Of a stretch of DNA of 64,000 nucleotides, positions 1 to 10,335 are shown piece by piece. The DNA is from Erinaceus europaeus (Eukaryota; Chordata; Mammalia; Eulipotyphla; Erinaceidae). Below the pieces are notes generated by a model. The model searched no databases. It was not told the DNA's origin and saw only the letters and a list, made by a program, of their open reading frames with translations. A program made the position numbers and the translations under genes. Each line of letters opens with the position of its first letter. Positions within the stretch are counted from its first letter, which is position 1. The stretch covers positions 114,958,890 to 115,022,889 of the forward strand of contig NC_080164.1 of the NCBI RefSeq assembly GCF_950295315.1, read 5' to 3'.

Positions 1-1500
1 CCTTTTAGCTGGACTCTTGTCCTGGTTCATTTCTCCAATATTTCTTCTTGTTGGTTTAACCATTTTATATATTATGTTATGAGTTCCCTCTCTCAGTACT
101 TTTCAAATTACTGATCACTCTTGCCTAGATTAACTTGTGTCTAAGTAAGGTAATTAAAGGGTTCACAGTTGTGGAAATTGACAGTTGTTTCAATATTATG
201 CTTAATCCCTGAGTTGGAGCTCAGTGGCTGAAAAGCCTTATTTTTGTTCTTTTTCTTCCCTGTAGGCTATGGGAGCCTGAGGGCTTTTAAAGTATAAGTA
301 GGCTTCTTAGCTTAATTACTGACTCCTAAGCAAGAGATATAGCAGGGTGGGGCAGAGATAATCCTGTGGTTATGCAAAGAGACTCTCACAGCCCCAGCAA
401 TAGGCCACCAAGGTATAGATCTTCTCCTGAGTTTCCTGGTTAGTTCTCTGTCCCCTGGTGTCAGCACAAGGCCTCCCAGTCACTGCTCTATGTTCTGAGG
501 GCAGTAGCAATGGAGACTCACAGTTGCATTTGTTGAGTCTTAGGGGAGTCCTCTCCTCCATTCAGCAGTCTTTTTGTTGGTGAAACAGACTGGAGGTGGT
601 TTCTCAGCTGGTAAACTGCAGGACTATTACCAGCCATTTAATCTCTCCCTAGGCTCCTCTCTGTTCATGAGCCACAAGTGTTTGTACTCACCGGTGATTT
701 GGTGGTTTCCGGAAGTTGTTCTAGTCCTGTCTTGTTGTGGCCCCTGGTGGTTTCCTTTGGTATTCCTAGTTCAGGCTTGTGCTTTTAGTCTGACACTGAT
801 AGTCCCCATACTGTTACAGACACCTGGCCTGCAGTACACATCATCCTCAATACTGGGCTTCAGGATTCCGTTTCTGCAGGCTGCAAGGCCAGCAAAGTGG
901 AGGCGACTGCACTCAGATCTGGGATGAATTCCAGTGGCCTCACTGGGTTGGCCCATCTGAACATTTGTGCATCTCAATGTGAGAAGCAGAGAAATTGCTC
1001 TGAGCAGAACCAACTTACTGTAAGTGGAAGATGGGGGGCAAGGCAGCAGAACTCTTCTGTCTCTTGAAGGATAGCAACTGACTTGGCACTAAGAGATTAT
1101 GCCACACAGGTGTTTACTGGGACCCAATGGGTGTGCAGCACAAATATTTGTGGCTTTTAATAAGGTGGCTGGGCTGCTGCACCCTGGATGTTCTCAGGAC
1201 AAAGGGAGAATCTGTCCCCCATAACAGAAGTTGTCTTTGTTTAGCATTAGGTGGGCACATTCTGTTTTCCATTGCTATTATAATCTGTCATTTGTGTGTT
1301 CCTGGAGAATGATATTTATAGTGCACAAAGAAACTGTTGCCAGGGAGAAGAGAGGTGACATGACAAAGGACACAGAGACCACCTTTAAGCTCCACTATCA
1401 AGGTTCTAGACTGACATCTTTGTGGCTGAATCACAACACAGCTAACCATACATCAGGGAGATGAACAATTATTGGGACAAAATAAGGATAGAAAAGAAAG
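1..1500. other. Unassigned, no gene seen
   Basis: No coding pattern and no SINE head or tail is recognisable. Short open frames occur on both strands without family signatures. Positions 369-390 resemble the 5' part of SINE-D (GGTTATGCAAAGAGACTCTC). The general style of the first 300 bases recalls antisense L1 5' UTR, but I cannot support that assignment. Confidence 0.4.
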
Positions 1501-1504
1501 GGAA

Positions 1505-1687
1505 AGGGGTTGGTTGGTGGTGCACCTGGTTGAGAATACATGTTACAACCTACAGGGGGGAAAATTTTGTGAGTTAGGGCAGCAGTGCTGCAGGTATCTC
1601 TCTGTCTCTCTCTATCACCCCTTTCCTCTTGATTTCTAGCTGTCTATATCCAATAAATAAATAAATAAAGATAATTAAAAAAGGAAA
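1505..1687 (+). mobile_element. SINE-B copy, internally deleted
   Basis: Head GGTGGTGCACCTGGTTGAG, then a shortened middle lacking most of the B-box region, the pyrimidine-rich CTCTCTGTCTCTCTCTATC section and a CCAATAAATAAATAAA tail. Confidence 0.8.
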
Positions 1688-1731
1688 AGAGATGGAAATA
1701 CATGATTTAGAGATGTGTAGACCTGAGAGTG

Positions 1732-1822
1732 AGTGACAGAGGAAGAGAGAGAAAAAGAGAAGGAGAGAGGGAAGGAGGGAGAGAGAAGGAGAGAGAAAGA
1801 GAGAGAGGAATAGAGAGAGAAT
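1732..1822. repeat. GA-rich simple repeat
   Basis: Almost pure purine tract of GAGA and GGAAGGA units. Probably expanded from the purine-rich body of an old SINE, since flanking traces are SINE-like. Confidence 0.8.
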
Positions 1823-1873
1823 GCTCCCTGAGTTTCCCAGTCTCACAAAACTTTTATAGTGGTCCAGGGAATA

Positions 1874-2056
1874 CATTTTAAATTTATTTATTGGATAGAG
1901 ATAAGCAGAAATTTAGAGGGAAGGTGGTGTGATAGGGAGAGAGACAGACACCTGCAGCACTGCTTCACCACTCACAAAGCTTTCCCCCTGCAGGTGGGGG
2001 TGGGGACTCAAACCCTGGTCTTTGTGATTTATAATATGTGCACCTAGCCAGGTGTG
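1874..2056 (-). mobile_element. SINE-B copy
   Basis: On the minus strand it carries the CCTGCAGGGGGAAAGCTTTG block, the gagagagacagacacctgca body and the TCCAATAAATAAATTT tail. The 5' head runs into the C10G9 tract at 2057. Confidence 0.85.
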
Positions 2057-2075
2057 CCCCCCCCCCGGGGGGGGG
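2057..2075. repeat. C10G9 self-complementary tract
   Basis: Ten C followed directly by nine G, a 19-base near-perfect palindrome exactly where the SINE-B head should be. Could be real or an assembly artefact. Confidence 0.6.
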
Positions 2076-2394
2076 ATACATAAGCAGGGATCCTGAGAGG
2101 GATTCACATCAGCCATGGTCTCTAAGCACAGCACATCTGCACTCATCTGTATTTTATGGCTTTGGTCAGGTGGAAGGGGAAATGGCAGTGCAAAGCACAG
2201 GTGTAGACAGCTTGGTCTCTGGTCCCTCTTCCAGGCTCCTGCAGCGTGCAGGGGAGGGGTTGCTAATGTCCTTCTTCCAGAGGAGTCTTTCCATAAGCAT
2301 CCCCCTAACAATAGCCTTTACTAATTTACCCAGCAGGTCTCAGAAGAGATCTCCCAATGCCTGTCCTCACTAACACCATAAAATGGTCTCAGTG

Positions 2395-2971
2395 CTTATC
2401 CAACTCTGACACCATCTTCCCAGACAATGGCTTTTGCCCACCTACATGTTAGCTGTTGGGCTCAGACAAAAATTAATAAAGTCATGGGCCCCTTGAAAGA
2501 TACCCAAAATAGATTTCCTAGCTTTTTCCAAAATGGAGATCCCAAATCTCATCTGCTATATTCTTACCTTTAGGTTCCTGATCATTAAACAATTTGTTCT
2601 GCTTTCTATCATTGCTTTTTCAGCCACCAAGTTTTAGATGCTACCAAAATGTCAACCTGACTTCCCTGGGCAGATGACCTCATCAATGTGTCCTGGAACC
2701 CCAACTCTCCAGATCCCTGCCCCACTAGGGAAAGACAGAAATAGGCTGGGACTTTCGATCCACCTGCCAACACCCATGTCCAGCAGAGAAGCAGTTACAG
2801 AAGCCAGAACTCCCCCTTCTGTACCCCACAACAATCCTGGGCCCATGCTCCTAAAGGGATAAAGAATAGGAATGCTTTCATGGGAGGGGATGGGATATGG
2901 AACTCAGGTGGTGGGAATTGTGCCCCTCTTCTCCTGTGGTCTTATCAATCATTATTAAATTTTAAAAAATG
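2395..2971 (+). mobile_element. L1X 3' end, older subtype
   Basis: Contains the L1X landmarks in order: TTCCCAGACAATGGCTTTTG, CCATGGGCCCCTTGAAAG-like text, AATGGAGATCCCAAATCTCA, CAGCCACCAAGTTTTAGATG, AATGTGTCCTGGAACCCC, then GGTGGGAATTGTGCCCCTC and an ATCATTATTAAATTTTAAAA tail. The in-frame stretch MLPKCQPDFPGQMTSS... is the open frame recurring in this family, not evidence of a gene. Confidence 0.75.
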
Positions 2972-3108
2972 ATCTTGGTGTTGTCACTGCCTCTCAAGGA
3001 GCTACCTGTGATGTGTGTGACCCCAGCAAACTGTGGTGTGTTCATACCTAGTCAACATGCTTAATTGTCTTTTTCATGTCACAGGAGGTGACGTGCTGTG
3101 AATGACAT

Positions 3109-3121
3109 CCCCCCCCCCCCC
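3109..3121. repeat. poly(C) tract
   Basis: Run of 13 C. Confidence 0.9.
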
Positions 3122-3184
3122 AGCCTGAGCAACTGAATCAATTCTTGGCTCATATCCTGGGGTGCTTGCTGGGAAATTGTTTCT

Positions 3185-3352
3185 TTTTAAAAATATATTT
3201 TATATTTATCAATGAGAGGAAGAGAGAGAGAGAGAGAGACAGAGAGAAGGAACCAGACATCACTCTGGTACATGGATCCAGGGATCAAACTCAGGACCTC
3301 ATGCTTGAGGGCCCAACACTTAATCCACTGAACCACCTCCCAGGGGACACTA
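3185..3352 (-). mobile_element. SINE-C copy with target duplication
   Basis: Minus-strand head GGGAGGTGGTTCAGTGGATT, B-box-like GAGTTTGATCCCTGG and a GAGA-rich tail. Flanked by GGGAAATTGTTTCT (3171-3184) and GGGAAATTGTTCCT (3353-3366), one mismatch. Confidence 0.85.
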
Positions 3353-3369
3353 GGGAAATTGTTCCTTAA

Positions 3370-4028
3370 TTGAAGGATCCTTCTGTGAGACTGCATACTG
3401 GTGCTGGTGCATCTATATACAAGGTAGCCAGGTCCTGCAACCTAGCCATCGCCTGCAGGTGAAACCTTAAGGTGTTTCTGTGTCTTTGTGGGGGAGGGCT
3501 GGTGTCATTATTAGAGAGCCCACGAGTAGGAGTGCGAGGGTGCTTGTGGGAGGAGTGCGAGGGGGCTTGTGGGAGACCGCGCTTTGACCCTGGAGCAGCA
3601 CCTGGCAATCCAAACCTGCCCCCACCCTCCTGGTAACACAGACCCCGCCCTCCATGGCCATTCCTGGAGCCATTTCAAGCCCAGGGCCCTGAGAGAGCAG
3701 AGCCAAACCCTTTGAACCCCCGAAGGCTTCTACATGCACCCTGAGGCCCTGGCCAGTGCACATTGGACCTCTGCATCCCCATCAAAGGAGCCTCCTGTGC
3801 AGTCGGGTTTATTACTGGGGCCTCCTCCTTTGCTTTTTCCCTGAACAGTCCCACAGAGCACTGGCTTCATCCTGGGACCTCCAGGGACTGTGAAACAACA
3901 TAAGGTAAGAAAGGCTGTTTGTGTTTTAGGTAGAGGCAAAACCAGGAGGGGAGGTGGGGAGGTGAACAGAGCTATGAAGGTTCCTCTCAATGCGTTGGGG
4001 GCCGGGCTTGGACCTGTTACTGTGGGAT
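3370..4028. other. GC-rich unique stretch
   Basis: No repeat family recognised. Clearly more GC-rich than its surroundings. Holds a 23-bp tandem duplication (3528-3550 and 3551-3573, unit AGGAGTGCGAGGGKGCTTGTGGG) and a donor-like AAGGTAAGA near 3902. Open frames exist on both strands but none resembles a known family. Confidence 0.4.
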
Positions 4029-4044
4029 TAAATGTGCTTTTATC

Positions 4045-4333
4045 TTTTTTGAAATATTTATTAATTCCCTTTTGTTGCCCTTGTTGTTTTATTGTTGTAG
4101 TTCTTATTGTTGTTGTTACTGATGTCGTTGTTGGATAGGACAGAGAGAAATGGAGAGAGGAGGGGAAGACAGAGAGGGGGAGAGAAAGATAGACACCTGC
4201 AGACCTGCTTCACCGCCTGTGAAGTGACTCCCCTGCAGCTGGGGCCGGGGGCTCAAACCGGCATCCTTAAGCCGGTCGGTCCTTGCACTTTGTGCCACAT
4301 GCGCTTAACCCGCTGCGCCACCGCGGGACTCCC
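4045..4333 (-). mobile_element. SINE-A copy with perfect target duplication
   Basis: Full tRNA-like head on the minus strand, CTGCAGG-rich body and short tail. Bounded by the perfect 16-bp direct repeat TAAATGTGCTTTTATC at 4029-4044 and 4334-4349, which fixes both ends. Confidence 0.93.
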
Positions 4334-4349
4334 TAAATGTGCTTTTATC

Positions 4350-4770
4350 CTTTCAGAAAATTAAATCCTCAAGCCCAGTTCTTGTATTCACACCCTCCCA
4401 CCCCCCAGTTTCCTCTCCTCTCACTGCCTCTTTCCCTTTGTCTCCTTGTCCCTTCCTTGTGATTTGACTCTTTCTGGGGAGACCCCATCTCTTTCAGAAG
4501 AAGAAAGACACACTCTTTCTTCTTCTGTATGTGCTTGTGTGGAGAGTATCTTTAGGTGGTCCCTGCCCAGTGTCTTTCCTGCTTCTGCCTGCTCTGGTGT
4601 TGCAGTCTCCACCTGCCCAGGGTGTGGGTGTCTGTCTGAGGACTGAGGGGAGCTGTGTTTTCCCCTGCAGCAGCTTAATGGGTGGGGGCTTGGTCTTTGC
4701 CTCAGTCCCTTCTCTGCCTGCAATGGTTGGGGCTGTTTTTCTCCTGCATCTCCCTATGCACAAACATTCC
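4350..4770. other. Unassigned stretch
   Basis: Pyrimidine-rich sequence with no recognisable repeat, RNA gene or credible exon. Several short open frames on both strands lack any family signature. Confidence 0.4.
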
Positions 4771-4784
4771 TTACCAATATCTTA

Positions 4785-5003
4785 AAAAAATTTTTTTTAA
4801 ATCTTTATTTATTTATAGGATAGAAACAGCCAGAAACTGAGAGGGAAGGGAGTGATAGAGAGGGAGAGAAACAGAGAGATACCCACAGCACTACTTTACC
4901 ACTTGCAAAACTTTCCCCCTGCAGGTGGGCATAGGGGGCTCAAACCTGGGTCCTTGCATATTGTAACATGTGCACTCAACCAGGTGCGCCACCACCCGGC
5001 CCC
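4785..5003 (-). mobile_element. SINE-B copy with target duplication
   Basis: Complete minus-strand element from GGGGCCGGGTGGTGGCGCAC to its AATAAATAAAGAT tail. Flanks TTACCAATATCTTA (4771-4784) and TTACCAACATCTTA (5005-5018). Confidence 0.92.
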
Positions 5004-5244
5004 ATTACCAACATCTTATCTTGGGGGTGTAATTTCCCTTCTGAGAACAAGAGAGGAGTTTCTATTCATCTTCCTCCTGCTCCCTACCCCCACACTAATG
5101 TCATGCAACACATATAATATATTCAAGACAGAGACTTGGGAGAGAAGATTCCTCTCAGTGAGTCTCATTTGCCATTGTGCCCAGTTCATCCTACTTCGTG
5201 GCTATCTGTACATTTTCTAACCCCTTTCTTATACCATGGAACCT

Positions 5245-5365
5245 ACTGTGACTGAGGAAGTAGCTCAGCTAGTAGAGCACAAGGCTGCATGCTCTAAATC
5301 AAGGTTCTGGCTTGACCCTTGGTACTGCAGGTACAATGGTGGCACTCTGGTTTCTGTTTCTCATA
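5245..5365 (+). mobile_element. SINE-E, old tRNA-like SINE
   Basis: GGAAGTAGCTCAGCTAGTAG resembles the D-arm and A box of a tRNA (TAGCTCAGCTAG), followed by a B-box-like GGTTCTGGCTTGACCC and the CACTCTGGTTTCTGTTTCTC tail region. Too diverged to be a functional tRNA. Confidence 0.6.
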
Positions 5366-5384
5366 TGATTTGTTAATTTTAAGA

Positions 5385-5542
5385 TAATACTATTTATTTT
5401 TTTAATGAGAGAGATACGGAGGGATACATACACACAGCATTGTTCAGCTTTAGTTTATGGTGGTAAAGGGGGTTGAACCTAGGACCTCAGAGCCTTAGAC
5501 ATAAAAGTTTTTGTATAACCATTATGTTATTTCCCCATTCCT
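5385..5542 (-). mobile_element. SINE-D copy
   Basis: Minus-strand head AACATAATGGTTATACAAAA, CCTAGGTTCAACCCCC B-box block and GAGAGA body with an A/T tail. Confidence 0.8.
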
Positions 5543-5564
5543 TACATGATTTATTTATTACTAT

Positions 5565-5975
5565 TTTTTGCCACTAGGGTTATCACTGGGGCTCAGTGCC
5601 TGCATGACTCCCAGTGGCTTTATTTATTTATTATTTTTTTATTTTTAAAGTTTACTCGCTTATTTGAGGGAGATAAAGAGAGATACCCGTAGCACTGCTC
5701 ACTGCTTGTGAAACTTCCTCTTGCAAGTGGGCACTGGGTACTTGAACCCAGGTCCTTATACATGGAAATGTGTGCACTCACTAGGTACACCACCACCTGA
5801 CCCCTCAGTGGCTGTTTGTTTGTTAGAAAGTGAGAGACAGAATGAGGGAGAGACATAAAGAAGAAGAAACATACAGTACTGCTTCTCCATTTATGAAGCT
5901 GTCCTCTTGCAGGTGGGGATGAATGGCTTGAACCTGGGTCCTTGTGTTGTATTGGGTGAGTCACCACCCAGCCCC
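5565..5975 (-). mobile_element. Old long-tailed SINE, split by a SINE-B
   Basis: The tail half (GCCACTAGGGTTATCACTGG...) lies at 5570-5619 and the body plus head at 5805-5975. The two halves are separated by the SINE-B at 5620-5805. Confidence 0.7.
5620..5805 (-). mobile_element. SINE-B nested in an older SINE
   Basis: Minus-strand head GGGGTCAGGTGGTGGTGTAC. Flanked by CAGTGGCT at 5612-5619 and 5806-5813, which interrupts the older SINE. Confidence 0.85.
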
Positions 5976-5979
5976 TCTC

Positions 5980-6110
5980 AGATTTTTTTTTTCTTCCCAA
6001 TGCACTTATTAGCTCTGGTTTATGATGGTGTAGGGGATTAAACCTGAGACTTTGGAGCCTCAGGTATGAGAGTCTTTTTGCATAACCATTATGCTATCTA
6101 CCCATGCCCC
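5980..6110 (-). mobile_element. SINE-D copy
   Basis: Minus-strand head GATAGCATAATGGTTATGCA then CATACCTGAGGCTCCAAAGT and a poly(T) on the plus strand. Confidence 0.85.
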
Positions 6111-6127
6111 ATAAAAATCAACTTTTT

Positions 6128-6341
6128 AAATAATTTTTTTACTATGTATATTTATTAATTGAATAGAGACAGCCAGAACTTGAGAGGGAAGGGGGAGATC
6201 AAGGGGGAGAGAGACAGACACCTATAGCACTGCTTTACCACTTGTAAAGCTTTCCCCCTGTAAGTGGGGACCAGGGGCTCAAACCCAGATCCTTGAGCAA
6301 TGTAACATGTGTGCTTAACCAGGTACATCACCACTCGGTTG
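6128..6341 (-). mobile_element. SINE-B, first insertion at a reused target
   Basis: Minus-strand SINE-B flanked by ATAAAAATCAACTTTT (6111-6126) and TAAAAATCAACTTTT (6342-6356). Confidence 0.88.
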
Positions 6342-6356
6342 TAAAAATCAACTTTT

Positions 6357-6571
6357 GGGACCAGGTGGTATTGCACCTGGTTAAGTGCACACATTACAGT
6401 ATATACAAGGACCCAGGTTCAAGCCCCTGGTCCCCACCTATAAGAGGAAAGCTTCATGAGTCGTGAAGCAGGGCTGCAGGTGTCTCTCTCTGTCTCTTTC
6501 CCTCTCTACCTCCCCTTCCCCTCTCAATTTCTCTCTATCCAACAATAAATAAACAAAAGATTAAAAAACCA
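6357..6571 (+). mobile_element. SINE-B, plus orientation
   Basis: Starts GGGACCAGGTGGTATTGCAC and ends TCCAACAATAAATAAACAAA directly after the second copy of the AAAATCAACTTTT target. Confidence 0.9.
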
Positions 6572-6574
6572 GTT

Positions 6575-6684
6575 TAAAAAATTTTATTTATAAAAAGGAA
6601 ACATTGAAAAAACCATATGATAAGAGGGGTACAGCTTCACACAATTCCCACAACCAGACCTCCGTATGCCATCCCCTGCACTGA
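6575..6684 (-). mobile_element. L1X 3' end, strongly 5'-truncated
   Basis: Reads as the last ~110 nt of L1X on the minus strand (GTACCCCTCTTATCATATGG, TTTCCTTTTTATAAATAAAA). Tail-to-tail with the preceding SINE-B and followed by a third copy of the target at 6687-6703. Confidence 0.8.
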
Positions 6685-6719
6685 TAAAAAAAAATCAACT
6701 TTTGAGAAAAAAAAAAAAA

Positions 6720-7339
6720 AGGACCTATAGAATTAATTCTAAACAGTGTGGCATTGAGTTCAAGGCAGCTTCTCACCTAACCTTTGTTGGCCTCTAATGG
6801 AGCTAGTCTTCATTTGTGGTGGTGACAGTTGCTGCACTAGGCTTCCCATGGCAGGGAGCATAGTTGACTGCTGGTTCTAGACGCTGCATCCTCTCTTATG
6901 TTCCCATAAAAATCTGCTTCCCAAAGGCTGCTCTCAGCAGAGCTCTGTGTGTGATGGAAAGTCACTCTCTCGTCCAAGCCCATTCCAGTGAGATACGGGA
7001 CTCCTTTGCTAGTTGCCTTTGGCTGGAGGCTTCTGCTGTACTCTGGCTGACAAGTTGTCAAATGGCACCACATTGGAGACTCATCCTAGACTGCCCTGCT
7101 ACTCTCCCTTTCCCTGCTCATCTCTGGGTCATCTTCTTGCCTCCCCAGAACTCGTTCCTACCCCCTCAACTAATCTCTTGTGCATTTATATTCACGTTGG
7201 CATTTTTTTTTTTTTTTACAGAGGACTCAAGCTAATAAAAGTGGTTTTAGAAGAAAATGAGAGATGTGCTTTGGTTTGGGAAGTGGTTTGTTTGTTACCT
7301 GGAGGTAGAGGAGGTCCTTATGAATGACTGGGGCCCTTT
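6720..7339. other. Unassigned, possibly an ancient LTR
   Basis: About 480 bases of moderately GC-rich sequence with open frames on both strands, ending in a T run (7203-7217). The style recalls an old eutherian LTR but I cannot name one. Confidence 0.3.
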
Positions 7340-7525
7340 CTTTTTCTTTCTCTCTTTCTTCTTAATTCTTACTTATTTATGAAGAAGAGAGAGAAGAAGA
7401 GGTAGGAGGAAGAGGAGGAGGGTGGAGGAGACTGGAGCATCACTATGGCACATGTGAACTTGGGGGATCGATTCAGGGAACTCAAACCTTGAGAATCCAA
7501 TGCACTGTCTGCTGCCCTGTGCAGA
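7340..7525 (-). mobile_element. SINE-C, old copy
   Basis: Minus-strand traces of the SINE-C B-box block and a purine-rich GAAGAGAGAGAAGAAGAGGT body on the plus strand. Diverged. Confidence 0.6.
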
Positions 7526-8620
7526 TTCTAACGATTTCACAGGCCTAACTCCCAGTAGAAAGGTCTCTCTCTACAGATGCAGTGCTCCTGATATTTGAAA
7601 GATATGAGGAGGTGTGTATAGACAAAGATGGCAAGGTTGACTGTTATTATTTAGTTTCTGTCCCTTTGTGGGGGAATGATGAGAAATCCAAGGCATTTTA
7701 ACAAGCAATTAAGGCTAAGTGTGAGAGCCTGAGGTATCTTCAGCAGCTCAAAAAGGGCCCTTTTCTTTCTTGGGAAAGAGTAGGTGTAGTTGAGAGGAAT
7801 GAATGCCTGATACTTAGAGCCACAGAGTACCAGGAGACTATGAAAAAAATAGAACAAAGACACCTGGGTTGATATTCTAATGTCAGCAGTGTAGTTATCC
7901 CAGAACCCACAAATTTCACAGAAGTGGCTGAGCCCCCCTCCCCCCCCCTTCAAAACGCAGGCATGGGGCCGCTGGGATCCTTGTCACAAAGATGCTGGTT
8001 CTCTCCTTCAGGCCAGAGCAGGCAGCACAACAGAAGGTCCTAACCTCACCCATGTCCCTGGTGGAAAGTAAACGTGTGTGCACATGCTGTGCTGTGTTTA
8101 TAGCTTACGAGAGTTGGAGGTGGCTAGGAGAAAGAAGTGTGGCATGATTCTCCTGTATGTGTATTCTCTTTTATATTCTTAGGCTATAAGGGCACTTGGT
8201 GTCCTAGTTTAATGTCTTTTCATCAGTCATGGGCCCAGATAGAAAGAAGATTCCTGGAGAACAGGTCATATGCAGTGTCTGGTCAGTTCAGACTCACAGT
8301 AGTCCCACTGCCTCGCCATCCATGGAAGGTGTCTGTGATAAAATGTAGGAGACCATCTTATCAGCAGGCCCGGTCTGGGTCTGTCACTCCTTGCTTAGAA
8401 AGTCAAGGGCCTGACAATGAGGAGCTTTCCTCAGAGTCAGAGTGGTTTCAGAAGGTCTTGCCTGGGATAATGGTTGAGTTAGAAACTGAAACTGTGGCGG
8501 CCCTGAGTGACAGGTGTGCATGGTTTTAAAATGGGGAAGGGAGTGCGTGTTTGTGTGGGTGCACGTGGAGCGGCCCAGGTGAATCTAATCATAGTCACTC
8601 CACTTGCTGATGACAGGAAT
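7526..8620. other. Unassigned, no gene seen
   Basis: No recognisable repeat, RNA gene or convincing exon. One 130-codon plus-strand opening (8137-8529) has no family signature and is likely chance. Confidence 0.4.
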
Positions 8621-8633
8621 TCAGGTGTTTCAT

Positions 8634-8987
8634 TTTTCTTTTTCTTTCTTTCTTTCTTCCTTCCTTCCTTTCTTTCTTTCTTTTTTGCCTCCAGGGTTAT
8701 TTCTGGGGCTTGCTTCTGGAGGCCATTTTTCCATTTTGTTGCCCTTGTTGTTACCCTTGTTTTTATTATTATTGTTGTTGTCATTGCTGTTGTTGTTGGA
8801 TAGGACAGAAAGAAACCGAGGAAGGGAAAACAGAGGAAGAGAAAGACAGACACCTGCAGATATGATTCACTGCTTGTGAAGCAACCCCCCTGCAGGTGGG
8901 GAGCCGGGGGCTCAAGCTGGGATACTTACACTGGTCCTTGTGCTTTGTGCCATGTGTGCTTAACCCGCTGCCTTACCACCAACCCCC
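8634..8987 (-). mobile_element. SINE-A, long-tailed
   Basis: Tail with TTTC/TTCC runs (8641-8685) and the GCCTCCAGG...CTGGAGGCC stem, then body and degraded head. Flanked by CAGGTGTTTC at 8622-8631 and 8993-9002. Confidence 0.88.
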
Positions 8988-9097
8988 GGATGCAGGTGTT
9001 TCTTATAAAGTGACCCTCTGCTCACAGGATGTTGGATGGTTCCACATCGTTCCTTAGTAGAGGTTCTGGTTTCTCTTTCTCCCTCTCCCTCCCCCTC

Positions 9098-9298
9098 TTT
9101 TAAAATATTTTTTATTTACTCATTAGTGGATAGAGATAGACAGAAATTGGGAGAGGAGGAGAAGTAGGGAGGGAAAGAGACATAGAGACACCTGCAGCCT
9201 TGCCTCACCACTCTTGAAGTTTTACCCCTGCATATAGGGACCAGGGGCTTGAACTTGGGTCCTTGTACACTTAACCAGGTGTGCCACCACTTGGCCTC
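9098..9298 (-). mobile_element. SINE-B copy with target duplication
   Basis: Minus-strand head GGCCAAGTGGTGGCACACCT. Flanked by GAGGTTCTGGTTTCT (9060-9074) and GAGGTCTTGGTTTCT (9300-9314). Confidence 0.88.
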
Positions 9299-9442
9299 TG
9301 AGGTCTTGGTTTCTTGATGTATTTTAAAGTTATGTGCTGTTATAGGATCTTAATTGGGACCATTTAAACTGGGTCCAGCTGCCTAATTCTAAATGTAACA
9401 TATAGACACACTGAGAGAATAGATGCCAGGGCAGTGTGAGTC

Positions 9443-10335
9443 TACTTCCTAATTTTCTACCTGGGCATGGATTGCAGTTAGAGTGTCTTTTACTCCTTGG
9501 AATTCTGTTTGAAATGTTTCTTTCATGCTTCCTAACTGCTCAGTGAGTTCTAACTGAAGTTCTTCTGTTAAGATTTGAAGATTCTTAGTGAACTCTGTTA
9601 TAACCAAGTTCCTCTTTTGTGTGTTTTAATTCCACAGTAACATGCTCTTTTAATTCTTGCTTAAATTCTTGGATAGTACTCATAATGAGTTTTCTGTAGT
9701 CTGTCTCTGAGAGTCTCTCTTAAATCTGTAATTCCTTGGATTTCCTGTTTCATTTCTGTCCGACTGATACAGCATAGTTGGCTGTTCTGTTTCTCTGCTT
9801 ACGCATTTTTTTGTGCTGTTTATTGATGGCCAGGTGGTGCTATTGTGATCTCTAGGTTTTTCTTGTTTGTATGATCTGTGGGGGATGGGATGTTGTTGGG
9901 GGTGGTTGCTTTGGGCTGTCTTATGGTTACAAATGCCCTGTTTTATGTTGTGTCCTTGCCTTAAATTCAGAAGGCTAAAACTCCCAAGTCAAAGACTGAG
10001 AGGTTTTAAGCCCCTGCCTCTTTTCTTCTGGCAATAGGAATCATGTCACTTGCTTGCTGCGCTTAAAGTGAAATTGCCAAAATGGTGTAGCTCAGCATCT
10101 GCGCCACCCGGAGCTCTGATTTGACTTTGCTGTTCTTCAACCCGCGCCCGTGCCCCTTTTTGCCCCAACCACATGCGAGCACCCACCTGAGGCGGCAGAA
10201 CTTTCAGCTGTAGATTATGACTTCAGTTGGGTCTCTGGTACTTATTTGTTGTTTTGGGAGGTGAGGCAATTCGATCCCAGTTATTCCACAGCCACGCCTC
10301 CCAGAAGATGTACATGTATTTTTTTTCATTCAAAA
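9443..10335 (-). mobile_element. L1 5' fragment: 5' UTR and start of ORF1
   Basis: Minus-strand reading from about 9806 gives an L1 ORF1-like N-terminus beginning MRKQRNRTANYA, then a heptad-rich coiled coil (EMKQEIQGITDLRETLRD, STIQEFKQELKEH). At least two frameshifts and stops break it, so it is dead. Upstream of the start (9807-10335) lies GC-rich 5' UTR-like sequence with several CpGs. ORF2 and the 3' end are absent next to it, unusual for L1, which normally keeps its 3' end. Confidence 0.65.

Noticed and set aside
5245..5320. Possible tRNA gene
   Set aside because: A-box text is good but the acceptor stem cannot be paired, the T-arm is diverged and a SINE tail follows, so it is a tRNA-derived SINE.
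6837..7235. Overlapping frames on both strands as a gene
   Set aside because: Openings on both strands of the same stretch with no domain. More likely an old repeat with few stop codons.
8137..8529. 130-codon plus-strand open frame
   Set aside because: No family signature, no repeat of it elsewhere and no splice context. Length is within chance for 64 kb in six frames.
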